Shown here piece after piece: positions 44,575 through 53,394 of a stretch of 64,000 nt of DNA. The DNA is from Lewinellaceae bacterium (GTDB lineage: Bacteria; Bacteroidota; Bacteroidia; Chitinophagales; Saprospiraceae). The stretch covers positions 4,717 through 68,716 of the forward strand of contig JADJUJ010000023.1 of the NCBI GenBank assembly GCA_016710765.1, read 5' to 3'. The translations under genes were made by a program, and so were the position numbers. A model generated the notes under the pieces. The model was not told where the DNA came from. It worked only from the letters and a program-made list of their open reading frames with translations, and ran no database searches. Numbering within the stretch: the stretch's first letter is position 1; every line of letters starts with the position of its first letter.

Positions 44575-45492
44575 ATGAAACACATCATCTTTTGCGGCTT
44601 GCTTTGTCTGGCCATTTATTCTCAGGCTATTGGCCAAAACCGCGGCGCCCTGACCGGCAATGGCAAGAGCACGGTACTGCCACTTCCAAGCATTGAGCCC
44701 TTCACGGAGATTGAAATTATCGACGTCAATGCCAATACCGAAGTTGTAGTGGGTCCGGCAACGTCGTTGCGCATTGAAGTAGATGAGAATCTGGCCAAAT
44801 TGATCGAGGTCAAACAAAAAAACGGGAAGATTACGCTGTCTATCCCCAGCAACCCAAACAACAAACTTTGGATCGAAGATTCACATACGAAAATTTTCAT
44901 ACAGACACCTGCACTGGAAAGCATTCTGGTCGACGACAATGGGTATTGCAGCGTAAGCGGTATCCAGGCCGAAATTTTTTCTGTGAAAAAATACGATAAC
45001 ATTACCCTTCGACTGGAGGGGCGGACCCAAGAACTCAACATTGTAAAAACCGGAAATGGCGATGTTTTGGCCGAGGATCTGCTGGCCGAAAATGCCAAAG
45101 TACTGTCCTCTGGCAATGGCAGTGTTCGGCTCAATGTATCGCAGGAGATCAGCGCCAATAGAAGTGGCAACGGCTCGGTGATCAACACCGGTGCAGGAAA
45201 AGTTGAGGGCGTAATCAATGTCGGCAACGGCAATGTCAGCGGCGCCATGGACCGCGAAATAGCCTCCGAACAGCCACCAGCACCCAGGGTTGCGTTTACG
45301 CTGGTGAACAAATCCATGAGAAGAAAAACGTACGTGATTCGAGGTGAGGGCTTCAGTTACGGCATTGGAATTGGCCCGCTGGCACAGCGGAAAGAGGAAT
45401 TGCCGGCGGGAACAAAAATTCAAACCAATCTGGGCCAAACGGTATATACGGTGCGTGTGGAAGACGCGGGCCAGAAGGTAGATGTTGATTAA
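44575..45492 (+). CDS. DUF2807 (GIN domain) exported protein
   Basis: 305 residues from the ATG at 44575, signal peptide MKHIIFCGLLCLAIYSQAIG. FTEIEIIDVNANTEVVVG, LIEVKQKNGKITLSIP, VLSSGNGSVRLNVSQEISAN and RSGNGSVINTGAGKVEG are the G-N-G repeats of a DUF2807 beta-helix (putative auto-transporter adhesin head domain). It is likely periplasmic or surface exposed. The C-terminal ~60 residues (KTYVIRGEGFSYGIGIGPLA) are an extra domain I do not recognise. A terminator-like hairpin follows. Confidence 0.85.
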   Translation: MKHIIFCGLLCLAIYSQAIGQNRGALTGNGKSTVLPLPSIEPFTEIEIIDVNANTEVVVGPATSLRIEVDENLAKLIEVKQKNGKITLSIPSNPNNKLWIEDSHTKIFIQTPALESILVDDNGYCSVSGIQAEIFSVKKYDNITLRLEGRTQELNIVKTGNGDVLAEDLLAENAKVLSSGNGSVRLNVSQEISANRSGNGSVINTGAGKVEGVINVGNGNVSGAMDREIASEQPPAPRVAFTLVNKSMRRKTYVIRGEGFSYGIGIGPLAQRKEELPAGTKIQTNLGQTVYTVRVEDAGQKVDVD

Positions 45493-45515
45493 ATCGTTGA
45501 AGAAAAAAATAAAAA

Positions 45516-45553
45516 AAACGCGTCGTTTGGGAATCATTCCAGGCGGCGCGTTT
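45516..45553 (+). terminator. Terminator-like hairpin after the DUF2807 gene
   Basis: AAACGCG/CGCGTTT arms (45516-45522 and 45547-45553) with an imperfect inner stem, followed by TTTGTTT-like sequence. It starts 24 nt past the stop. Confidence 0.5.
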
Positions 45554-45580
45554 GTTTACCCCCTGCAAAACCAATTCAAT

Positions 45581-46047
45581 ATGAAACACCGCATTCGAGT
45601 AGCCGGAATTTTACACGAAGCCGGCCGGATACTACTTGTTGAGCAAGGAAACCGCCAGATGAGTCAAACCCGTTGGTCGCCGCCAGGGGGTGGACTGGAA
45701 CTCAGCGATACCGACATATATGCAGGCGTAGTACGCGAGGTCCGGGAGGAAACGGGCCTGGACGTAAAACCAGGTAGCCTGCGTTACATCAGCGAATTTT
45801 ACCACCAGAGGTTGGATGTATTGATGTTGGAACTTTGGATCGATTGTTTCCCCTGAACGGCGATGTGTTTGAGCAGCCCCATTTGGCCTATGCCCGCCAG
45901 GATGATTACATCCACGATGTGCGTTGGTGGTCGAGGCCTGAATTGTTGGATATACCCGTCAATCGCCCACTCCATGCACCCTTTTTCTGGGAAGAATTGG
46001 ATACACCTGTAGCAGCAGTCCGCCACCTTGGCCGTTGGGAAGAATAA
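45581..46047 (+). CDS. NUDIX hydrolase (one frameshift)
   Basis: 155 residues from the ATG at 45581 after repair (MKHRIRVAGILHEAGRILLV). The Nudix box lies in GGGLELSDTDIYAGVVREV followed by REETGLDV. The R-E-x-x-E-E core is intact, but the Glu eight residues before it is Thr. Adding one C to the C4 run near 45850-45853 joins WIDCFP to LNGDVFEQPHLAYARQDDYI and gives a normal C-terminus at 46047. It hydrolyses a nucleoside-diphosphate-linked metabolite; substrate unknown. Confidence 0.82.
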
Positions 46048-46192
46048 GGTGCCGTGTCAGGATGATGACGTTTTGTTGAAGTTATTTTGTCAAATTAAAC
46101 TACAAGGTTAAACAAAACAGCATGGGTCCTGTTTGACTATTTTAACATCTGGGTATCCAAACGACGCTCTTTTCACTTTTAACCTCTTCACC

Positions 46193-46888
46193 ATGTCAGA
46201 TTTAGTGCTCAACGGTTATCATGCAACCCATGCAGAGGCCGATCAAATTGGAGAATACCATATCGCAACCGCAAAGGGTACCCCTATGAACCTGAAGGCA
46301 AAAAAGCGTTCAGATGCTGAAAAAATTGAGGCAATTGCTTCGCATTTTTCAGAGATTATGGACATTTTAGGCCTGGACCTTTCCGACGATTCGCTTCGCG
46401 GAACACCAAAACGTGTTGCCAAAATGTACGTACAGGAAATTTTCAAAGGGCTCAACCCGGCGAACAAACCCGCGGTAACAACCTTCGAAAACAAATACCA
46501 GTACCGCCGCCTGGTTGTAGAGCGCAACATACCGCTGCAATCAACCTGTGAACACCACTTTCAGCCCATTTTTGGCGTTGCCCACGTGGCCTATATCCCG
46601 AACGGGAAGGTGATCGGGTTATCTAAAATGAACCGGATTGTCGATTTTTTTGGTCGCCGTCCACAGGTTCAGGAGCGCCTGACCGTACAAATTGCAGAAG
46701 AAATGAAGCGTGCGCTGGGAACCGACGACGTAGCCGTTTACATTGATGCGCGGCACATGTGTGTGCAGGCCCGCGGCGTAGAGCACCATGGCGCCAGCAC
46801 CATCACAGCTGAATATTCCGGAAAATTCATGAACGAAGCCACCAAGCAAGAGTTCTTGATGGCGATCAACAGCAAGATGCCTGGCTAA
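46193..46888 (+). CDS. folE: GTP cyclohydrolase I
   Basis: 231 residues from the ATG at 46193 (MSDLVLNGYHATHAEADQIG). NIPLQSTCEHHFQPIFGVAH is the zinc-site signature (Cys and His ligands). VIGLSKMNRIVDFFGRRPQV and CVQARGVEHHGASTITAEY complete the fold. It makes dihydroneopterin triphosphate from GTP for folate or pterin synthesis. The ~30-residue N-terminal extension is ordinary. An upstream TTG at 46133 is open but less likely as a start. Confidence 0.93.
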   Translation: MSDLVLNGYHATHAEADQIGEYHIATAKGTPMNLKAKKRSDAEKIEAIASHFSEIMDILGLDLSDDSLRGTPKRVAKMYVQEIFKGLNPANKPAVTTFENKYQYRRLVVERNIPLQSTCEHHFQPIFGVAHVAYIPNGKVIGLSKMNRIVDFFGRRPQVQERLTVQIAEEMKRALGTDDVAVYIDARHMCVQARGVEHHGASTITAEYSGKFMNEATKQEFLMAINSKMPG

Positions 46889-46939
46889 TCGGAGCAGCTT
46901 TGATTGGGGCCTAATAGGAGGCATTCGCAAAATGACCTG

Positions 46940-46969
46940 TTTGGGTAGATCCTATTTTACGTACTTTTG
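46940..46969 (+). promoter_or_regulatory. Promoter of the lysyl-oxidase-like gene
   Basis: TTTG (46940-46943), 18 nt, TACTTTTG (46962-46969). Leader of about 15 nt before the ATG at 46991. It also argues against the in-frame TTG at 46967. Confidence 0.65.
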
Positions 46970-46990
46970 CATATAACTAAAACCAGCCAT

Positions 46991-49393
46991 ATGCTAAAGT
47001 TTGTACTACCCCTGATCCTATTGTTCAGCGCCGCCAATGGGTTGAGCGCACAGTGCGATTCCAATTTTCTGGCCGTCCGCCTGGAAATAAACCCTGACTA
47101 TTACTGGTATGAGGTACATTGGAAGATTACAAATCCTTCCGGTACCCAGGCTTTTGCGCAGGGGGAACCCAACGGTGAGGCTGCCCAGGAGTTCAACTAT
47201 TGTCTGCCGGAAGGCAACTGTTATGTTTTTCACATTACCGATGATTACGGCGACGGCATGCTGCCCGACGGCTTATACCGGCTTTATGTCGACAATGTGT
47301 TGTTGTACGAGAACATCGGTGGAGCTTATGGCTTCGGCGAGGTAGTAAGTTTTGAATGCCCACCTGGAACCTTTTGTAACAATGCCTTTCCGCTGGATTT
47401 GGGCCAACACGAAACGCCAACGGGATCAGAAACCTGGTACACCTTTACCCCCCAGGATACCGGCACCTACAAGATCAGTACCTGCGATGCCGGATTAAAT
47501 TGTCCTACCAAAATTTGGGTATACGATCAGTGCGCAAACATTAATGTCACGAACAACAATCTGGGTACCATTTTTTACAGCGATGGTGGCTGTGCCAATG
47601 GCGCCGAAGCGACCCTTTACCTCGCTGCTGGCAAGGAGTATTTTATTCGAATGGCCTATGCACAGGGCAATTGCAACAATGAGCCCATAGGGTTTAACTT
47701 ATCCTATGAAGGTCCGGTGGTAGGTTGTACCGACCCCCTGGCCTGCAACTATCAGCCGCTTGCCACCGTTACCGGGCCTTGTATTTACCCGGGTGACCCG
47801 GAATGTAATGACTTGCCCGACCTGGTGGTGCTGGAAGATGTACTGCGCAACAGCATGTCTATTGATGTACTCAACAATGCCGATGCTTGCGCCGTAGAAG
47901 AGGGTTGTATCCGCGGGTTTGGCACCCGTATCCTGATGCGCTTTACCACCCACATTAAAAACATTGGGGTAGCCGATTATTTTATTGGTGAAACACCATC
48001 CTCTCCCTCCACTCCTACCGATCAGTTTGTCTGGGACCCCTGCCATGGTCATTGGCATTACCGCGGTTATGCCGATTACCTGCTCTTCGATGCCAGTGGC
48101 GTGCGGATACCAATTGGCTCTAAAAACGGCTTCTGCGTGCTTGACCTGGAGTGCTCCGATGGTGGCAACGGAAAGTATACCTGCGGTAACATGGGTATCT
48201 CGGCACAGTGCGGCGACATCTACGACGCCAGCCTTCCCTGCCAGTGGATTGATATTACTGGAATTTCTGCCGGAACCTATACCATGGTGGTTCGGGTGAA
48301 CTGGGATAAGTCGCCGGACAAAACCGGGCGACTGGAATCCACCTACGACAACAACTGGGCCCAGGCTTGCTTTGAATTGCAATACGATGTGCTGGGAGTC
48401 CCCAGCTTTGAATTGATCAGCGACTGTCCGGTGTATACCGATTGTACTGGCGAAGCATTTGGCGCGTCACAACCCGACTGTAACGGCATTTGCAATGGCC
48501 CGTCGCTGATTGGTGACTGGAATCAGGACACACTTCGCAACACGGCAGACCTGGACGCGTACCTGGTTACTGCGCTTACGACCAACTCCATGGCTGCCAG
48601 TTGTGTTGATTTGGAGGTGAACGACACCATTGATGTGTACGACGCGGCCCTGTTGCAAGAGTGCTTATTGCATGCCGACGACCCGCAGTATTGGGGTACC
48701 CGTTTTGCCTGTCAGTTTCCCGGGGGCGTACCCAATCCGGATGATATTGTGTACCTGCTGCCCGGCGCACTGGATACCATCAACAAGACTTTCGATGTTC
48801 AAATCGTGAACCCATTCTCTAAAATGATCGGTTTTGAGTTTAGCCTGACAGGACTGGACATCAGCAGTGTGGAAAATATTTCCGGAAGTTATGCTGCCGA
48901 CTGGCAGATTAATGCCGCCGATGGAAAACTCCTCGCACTTGCTGCCGACGAAATTGGCCTGACCAAGCATGTATTACCGGGCGAGTTTATCCGGGTACAT
49001 TATTCAGCGCTAACGGCCAATAATATTTGCATCAGCCATATTCAGGCAATTGTGAATGAAAAGTACCAGCGCTGCAATGCCAAACTGGCCGACCCCAATT
49101 GCGTTACGGTAGGTACCAGTGGAACGGATGATCTCAGTTTGAATGGCTTCCGGGTATTTGCCGTACCCAATCCAGCCCAAGATCACTTCACCTTGTTTTT
49201 CGACAATCCGGATTTCTCGCCGACGCATATTGTGCTCACGGATGCTGCTGGCCGGGTGGTTCGGAATTTTGAGGGCCTTCGGACAGAATCGGTTACCATT
49301 CAGCGCCAGGGCTTGCCCGGGGGGATATACACGTATTTTGTTCAGACGAAGAGCGGAAGCGCCGTGGGAAGAATGGTGCTGATGGGAAATTAA
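46991..49393 (+). CDS. T9SS-secreted lysyl-oxidase-like protein with dockerin-like repeat
   Basis: 800 residues with a signal peptide ending ANGLSAQ. N-terminal CUB/jelly-roll-like domains come first (about 22-240). Residues about 275-475 are a lysyl oxidase domain (PF01186). The copper ligands are His352, His354 and His356 in DPCHGHWHYRGYADYLLFD. Lys378 (GSKNGFCVLDLEC) and Tyr411 (CGDIYDASLPCQWIDIT) occupy the positions that form the LTQ cofactor in animal lysyl oxidase. A dockerin-like pair follows (LIGDWNQDTLRNTADLDAYL and LEVNDTIDVYDAALLQECLL), then a T9SS type A sorting domain (VFAVPNPAQDHFTLFF to the end). All catalytic residues appear present. It probably oxidises amines or lysines at the cell surface. 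Confidence 0.87.
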   Translation: MLKFVLPLILLFSAANGLSAQCDSNFLAVRLEINPDYYWYEVHWKITNPSGTQAFAQGEPNGEAAQEFNYCLPEGNCYVFHITDDYGDGMLPDGLYRLYVDNVLLYENIGGAYGFGEVVSFECPPGTFCNNAFPLDLGQHETPTGSETWYTFTPQDTGTYKISTCDAGLNCPTKIWVYDQCANINVTNNNLGTIFYSDGGCANGAEATLYLAAGKEYFIRMAYAQGNCNNEPIGFNLSYEGPVVGCTDPLACNYQPLATVTGPCIYPGDPECNDLPDLVVLEDVLRNSMSIDVLNNADACAVEEGCIRGFGTRILMRFTTHIKNIGVADYFIGETPSSPSTPTDQFVWDPCHGHWHYRGYADYLLFDASGVRIPIGSKNGFCVLDLECSDGGNGKYTCGNMGISAQCGDIYDASLPCQWIDITGISAGTYTMVVRVNWDKSPDKTGRLESTYDNNWAQACFELQYDVLGVPSFELISDCPVYTDCTGEAFGASQPDCNGICNGPSLIGDWNQDTLRNTADLDAYLVTALTTNSMAASCVDLEVNDTIDVYDAALLQECLLHADDPQYWGTRFACQFPGGVPNPDDIVYLLPGALDTINKTFDVQIVNPFSKMIGFEFSLTGLDISSVENISGSYAADWQINAADGKLLALAADEIGLTKHVLPGEFIRVHYSALTANNICISHIQAIVNEKYQRCNAKLADPNCVTVGTSGTDDLSLNGFRVFAVPNPAQDHFTLFFDNPDFSPTHIVLTDAAGRVVRNFEGLRTESVTIQRQGLPGGIYTYFVQTKSGSAVGRMVLMGN

Positions 49394-49400
49394 GGATAAG

Positions 49401-49565
49401 GATTTTTTCTTGCGTAGAGGGGAAGGACAGGATTAACATGATTTTACAGGATCTACAAGATACTCACGATTAGAGAGCATTGTAGGGTAGATTAAAAAGG
49501 CATAAATCCTTTTTTGTCCTGAAAAATCTTGTAGATCCTGTCCTTCTCTCTACACAAGAAAAATC
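49401..49565. repeat. Long imperfect inverted repeat between convergent genes
   Basis: The left side (49401-49461) carries GATTTTTTCTTGCGTAGAGG and ACAGGATCTACAAGAT. The right side (49522-49565) carries their reverse complements, ATCTTGTAGATCCTGT and CTCTACACAAGAAAAATC. The type ('AGGATCTACAAGAT') is a common intergenic repeat in Bacteroidota. It may terminate both the lysyl oxidase gene and ftsK. Confidence 0.65.
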
Positions 49566-49575
49566 TTGTCCTGGA

Positions 49576-52041
49576 TCAACGACGGGCGCGCAATTCGGTC
49601 AGATAGCGCTCCAGTTCCACCATGTCGTAGTAGAGTACTTCCCGGGGCTTGGAGCCATCTGCGGGCCCAACAATCCCGAGCCCTTCGAGTTGGTCCATGA
49701 TACGGCCGGCGCGGTTGTATCCGAGTTTCATGCGGCGCTGGATCATGGAGGTGGATCCGTGTTGGTTTTCCACCACCAGGCGGGCTGCGTCGTCGAACAT
49801 ATCGTCGAGGTCCTTGAGGCTGATTTCCTTGCTGCCCTCGCCTTCGCCGTCGGAGTGGAATTCGGGCAGGAAGAACGGTTCCGGGAAACCGCGCTGGTTG
49901 GCGATGAATTCAATTACTCTTTCTACTTCAGGGGTGTCCACAAAGGCCGATTGGAGGCGAATAATATCCCCACCGACACTGAGGAGCATATCGCCCCGGC
50001 CTGTGAGTTGTTCTGCACCGCCAGCGTCGAGAATGGTACGGGAGTCGACTTTGGAGGCTACCTTGAACGCGATACGCGCGGGGAAGTTGGCCTTGATAAC
50101 ACCCGTGATGATGTTGACAGAAGGGCGCTGGGTAGCAATAATAAGGTGGATGCCCACAGCACGCGCCAGCTGTGCCAGACGGCCTATGGGGAGTTCCACT
50201 TCCTTGCCCGCGGTCATGATAAGGTCGGCGAACTCATCGATTACCAGCACGATGAAGGGCAGGAAGCGGTGGCCTTTGAGCGGGCTGAGCCTGCGGGCCA
50301 CAAACTTGTCGTTGTATTCAGAGATGTTGCGCGTTTCAGCGGCCTTCATCAGGTCGTAACGCGACTCCATTTCGATGATCAACGAATTGAGGGTTTGCAC
50401 CACCTTGGTAGTATCGGTTACAATAGGTTCCGTTTGGTCGGGCAGGAATCCGAGGAAGTGGTTTTCCAGTTTGGCATAAGGAAACAACTCCACCTTTTTT
50501 GGGTCGATGAGGATGAGTTTGACCTGAGAGGGGTGTTTTTTGTACAGCAGCGACATCAACGCTACGTTGATGCCCACCGATTTTCCCTGACCAGTTGCAC
50601 CGGCAATTAACAAGTGGGGCATTTTGGTAAGGTCGGCCACGAACACCTCGTCGGAAATGGTTTTACCCAATGCCATGGGAAGTTCCATTTTTGCCCGCTT
50701 GAATTTGTCGCTCGCAAGCACCTCACGCATGCCCACCGTTTGCCGGTTCTTATTGGGCACTTCAATACCGATGGTGCCCTTTCCGGGGATGGGTGCAATG
50801 ATACGGATACCCAGGGCGGAGAGGTTAAGCGCGATATCGTCTTCCAGGTTTTTGATTTTGGAAATGCGGACGCCGCGGGCTGGAATGATCTCGTAAAGGG
50901 TAACGGTAGGGCCAATAGTGGCCCGAATTTTTTCTATCTCAATTTTGAAATAGAGCAGGGTCTGGATGATCTGGTTTTTGTTGGCCTCCAGTTCTTCGCG
51001 GTCGATTTCCAGTTTCTGCAGGTCGTATTCGGTCAGCAGCTGAAGGTGTGGATACTCGTAATGCGAAAGTTCAAGGGTGGGGTCGTAGGGCTCTGTCAGG
51101 TTGGGGTTGTCTTCCTGAATCAGTTCCACCGGAGGTTTGTAAGCGGGTGCTTCTTCCGGCGTAACACTTTGTGGATCCGGGATATGGATTTCGAGTTCTG
51201 CATCTTCGCCCAGGGTAGTGGGTGGCGGTACTTTGGTGGCTTTCACATCTTCAAACAAAGCGCTGCGCTGCTGAAGATCGAAGGCCGTCTGTCCGCCTTT
51301 TTCTATGACAATCCCTTCTTCTATGGGTGCATCCAGATCGATATTTTTAACCACATCGAAATCGTCGAGGGCTTGCTGGGCGCTGCCAAAACGGCTGCTG
51401 GCAGGTTTAGGCCGGCGTTTGCCATAATTGCCTTGCAACAAATCGTTCCAGGCTTGTTTGGTTTCGAACCAGAGTTTGCGCCAGGTAAATTCGTCGAGGT
51501 TGGGGTTGTTGTTGTACACGAAATTTGCGAGCAAGGCAAAAAGGAGCAGGGCAACGGTGCCAATGGGGCCCAGAAAATTCTGCATCCATGTTGCAATGGC
51601 CTGCCCGAATACCCCTCCGACCGGAAATTCCAGTTTCTGAAGGAAAAATGCTGAAACCACGGAAATGATAACCATCCAAACCACCGTGCGCTGCAGGATG
51701 GGGAGCATCTGCAGCAGGGGCACGCGGCGCACCAGCGCCAGTCCGTACTGGTAGAGGAGGTAAACAAAACCAAAGGACGCGAGTCCAAAACCCCAGTAAA
51801 TAATGCTGTCGGAAAGGATAGCGCCCAACCGACCCAGCCAGTTGTCCACCTGAATGTCGCTGAAAAACATATCCCAGGAAAAGCGGAACACAATGTCGTG
51901 GTCGTTTTCCCAGGTAAAAAAATAGGAACTGAATGCGATCAGCAGGTAAAATGAAACAAACAGGAAAAACATCCCAATCAGCTTCGGGATGCGTTCATCG
52001 TCAAAATTAAAACTGAGTTGTCCGCGCTTACGTTTGGCCAT
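49576..52041 (-). CDS. ftsK: DNA translocase FtsK
   Basis: 821 residues from the ATG at 52041 (MAKRKRGQLSFNFDDERI). Four to five membrane segments lie in the first ~190 residues, then an acidic/Pro linker. The beta domain has QTVGMREVLASDKFKRAKME, P-loop LIAGATGQGKSVGINVAL and Walker B LPFIVLVIDEFADLI. A C-terminal winged-helix gamma domain (SMIQRRMKLGYNRAGRIMDQ, LEGLGIVGPADGSKPREVL) recognises KOPS-type sites. It pumps chromosome DNA at the division septum. The linker is short compared with E. coli, as usual in Bacteroidota. An upstream start at 52086 is less likely. Confidence 0.95.
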   Translation of the reverse strand: MAKRKRGQLSFNFDDERIPKLIGMFFLFVSFYLLIAFSSYFFTWENDHDIVFRFSWDMFFSDIQVDNWLGRLGAILSDSIIYWGFGLASFGFVYLLYQYGLALVRRVPLLQMLPILQRTVVWMVIISVVSAFFLQKLEFPVGGVFGQAIATWMQNFLGPIGTVALLLFALLANFVYNNNPNLDEFTWRKLWFETKQAWNDLLQGNYGKRRPKPASSRFGSAQQALDDFDVVKNIDLDAPIEEGIVIEKGGQTAFDLQQRSALFEDVKATKVPPPTTLGEDAELEIHIPDPQSVTPEEAPAYKPPVELIQEDNPNLTEPYDPTLELSHYEYPHLQLLTEYDLQKLEIDREELEANKNQIIQTLLYFKIEIEKIRATIGPTVTLYEIIPARGVRISKIKNLEDDIALNLSALGIRIIAPIPGKGTIGIEVPNKNRQTVGMREVLASDKFKRAKMELPMALGKTISDEVFVADLTKMPHLLIAGATGQGKSVGINVALMSLLYKKHPSQVKLILIDPKKVELFPYAKLENHFLGFLPDQTEPIVTDTTKVVQTLNSLIIEMESRYDLMKAAETRNISEYNDKFVARRLSPLKGHRFLPFIVLVIDEFADLIMTAGKEVELPIGRLAQLARAVGIHLIIATQRPSVNIITGVIKANFPARIAFKVASKVDSRTILDAGGAEQLTGRGDMLLSVGGDIIRLQSAFVDTPEVERVIEFIANQRGFPEPFFLPEFHSDGEGEGSKEISLKDLDDMFDDAARLVVENQHGSTSMIQRRMKLGYNRAGRIMDQLEGLGIVGPADGSKPREVLYYDMVELERYLTELRARR

Positions 52042-52220
52042 AGGTATGTTGGATGGCAAAAAGCCTCCGTCTGCTAAAAGTGACAAAAGTACGGGCTAGG
52101 AAGGAAACCGCCTATTTTTTTAAGCATTGCCTGTCAGCATACCACCAGCTCAGCGTCTTTGCCACCTGCATCTGTCCTGGCCTGCCGTGAATGGCTAAAA
52201 AATAAATTTTTCCAAAAATT

Positions 52221-52234
52221 AAACAACTGTTTGA
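52221..52234. promoter_or_regulatory. Candidate TetR operator upstream of the regulator
   Basis: AAACAACTGTTTGA, an imperfect palindrome 33 bp before the TetR ATG at 52267. A sister sequence, AAACAAACGTTTGA, lies just after the gene. Confidence 0.35.
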
Positions 52235-52266
52235 GTTTTACATCCTTCATTGATTGTAACGCTACT

Positions 52267-52905
52267 ATGTTGTATCCTAAAAAGCGGACAGAAGAAAAGA
52301 CCGATAAGCGCCAGCACCTGATGGACACAGCCGAGCAATTGTTCAGCCAACACGGGTATGAAGCGGTTTCCATCCGGAAGTTGGCCCGGGAAGCGGATGT
52401 GAATATTGCAATGGTCAGCTACTACTTCGGGTCGAAGGAAAAGCTGTTTGGGGCGGTCATTGAAAACAAGATTCGACAGATGCGCCGGCGTCTGGAAGCC
52501 CTGGCAGCAGAGCCCTTAACACCCTGGCAAAAGATCTCCCAAACGATTGACGTTTATGTCGACAGAATGTTCCTAAATAGGCATTTCAATCTCACTTTGA
52601 TGCGGGAAATGTCGCTGGAACAACGACCTGAACATCTGAATGTCATCGTGGGACATATTGGCCTGAACCTGAACATCATCAAAGGTTTTATCCTGGAAGG
52701 GCAGGAAGCCGGCACGTTTCGCTACGCAGACCCGGAGCTCACCATTGCTACCCAGTTGGGTACCATCACGATGGTGGTTAACAGCCCGGCCCTTAGTGCT
52801 TCTCTACTTGGGGAGAAGGACCCCGAGATAATGTTTGAAGAGGCCATCCAGGTTCGGCTGAAAACGCATATAAAAGCGCTGTTGCAGGCGCACCTGATGA
52901 AATAA
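52267..52905 (+). CDS. TetR/AcrR-family transcriptional regulator
   Basis: 212 residues from the ATG at 52267 (MLYPKKRTEEKTDKRQHLMD). The N-terminal HTH (AEQLFSQHGYEAVSIRKLAR, EADVNIAMVSYYFGSKEKLF) is typical. The C-terminal ligand-binding helices include NLTLMREMSLEQRPEHLNVI, as in the CerR/YbiH-like group. It diverges from ftsK. No regulated gene follows. The palindrome before and after the gene suggests autoregulation. A longer frame from 52159 lacks support. Confidence 0.88.
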   Translation: MLYPKKRTEEKTDKRQHLMDTAEQLFSQHGYEAVSIRKLAREADVNIAMVSYYFGSKEKLFGAVIENKIRQMRRRLEALAAEPLTPWQKISQTIDVYVDRMFLNRHFNLTLMREMSLEQRPEHLNVIVGHIGLNLNIIKGFILEGQEAGTFRYADPELTIATQLGTITMVVNSPALSASLLGEKDPEIMFEEAIQVRLKTHIKALLQAHLMK

Positions 52906-52921
52906 AGAACACACCCTTTTT

Positions 52922-52935
52922 AAACAAACGTTTGA
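52922..52935. promoter_or_regulatory. Candidate TetR operator downstream of the regulator
   Basis: AAACAAACGTTTGA contains the perfect palindrome CAAACGTTTG. It resembles the upstream site and begins 17 bp after the stop. Confidence 0.3.
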
Positions 52936-52974
52936 ATCGAGCGTGTTCAATAAACTGTGTCACTCGTTGCTATA

Positions 52975-53100
52975 ACCTCACCCCCCCAACCCCCTCTCCA
53001 ATGGAGAGGGGGCGCTCGATATCGCCTTAATAATTGAATAGTTTATAGGCCGAAATCGAGCCCCTTCTCCATTGGAGAGGGGGTTGGGGTTAGGTTTCTA
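52975..53100. repeat. Inverted pair of CCCCCTCTCCAATGGAGAG repeats
   Basis: Each arm is itself a palindrome (CCCCTCTCCAATGGAGAGGGG at about 52991-53012 and its partner at 53061-53084). The two arms with flanks (AACCTCACCCC.. and ..GGGGTTAGGTTT) are inverted relative to each other over about 45 bp. This is a widespread intergenic repeat type. It marks the left boundary of the accessory island. Confidence 0.75.
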
Positions 53101-53394
53101 AACAAAATGACACATTTAATTGAATAATTTCCCATTGCTGGTTTAATCCGGCATATCAAGGATACCAATACAGGGAATATTGCTGCTTAGCGCCTTTTTG
53201 ACCATATAAAAAGCAGTCAAGGCACGGGCCGATACTGCTCTGGATGTCTGCATTGCATCAGCTGAAGTCCCAAAAGTCCTTGGAAAATGTGCCGAAAAAA
53301 TAAAAAGGAGCGGGGAAGGATAAACGTCGAACCAAATGAATTTTTATTCATTACACTTCGGCTCGGCAGGGGTATGGTGCATGGGAGGCGCCGC
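53101..53394. other. Intergenic remainder before the helical-protein gene
   Basis: No supported gene. A minus-strand frame (stop 53143-53145) gives a 43-residue stretch with plausible composition (FGTSADAMQTSRAVSARAL), but no start or family, so it is not called. Confidence 0.3.

Noticed and set aside
53143..53290. Minus-strand 43-residue stretch (AHFPRTFGTSADAMQTSRAV..)
   Set aside because: Composition looks protein-like, but it has no start codon in a sensible place, no promoter and no family that I recognise.
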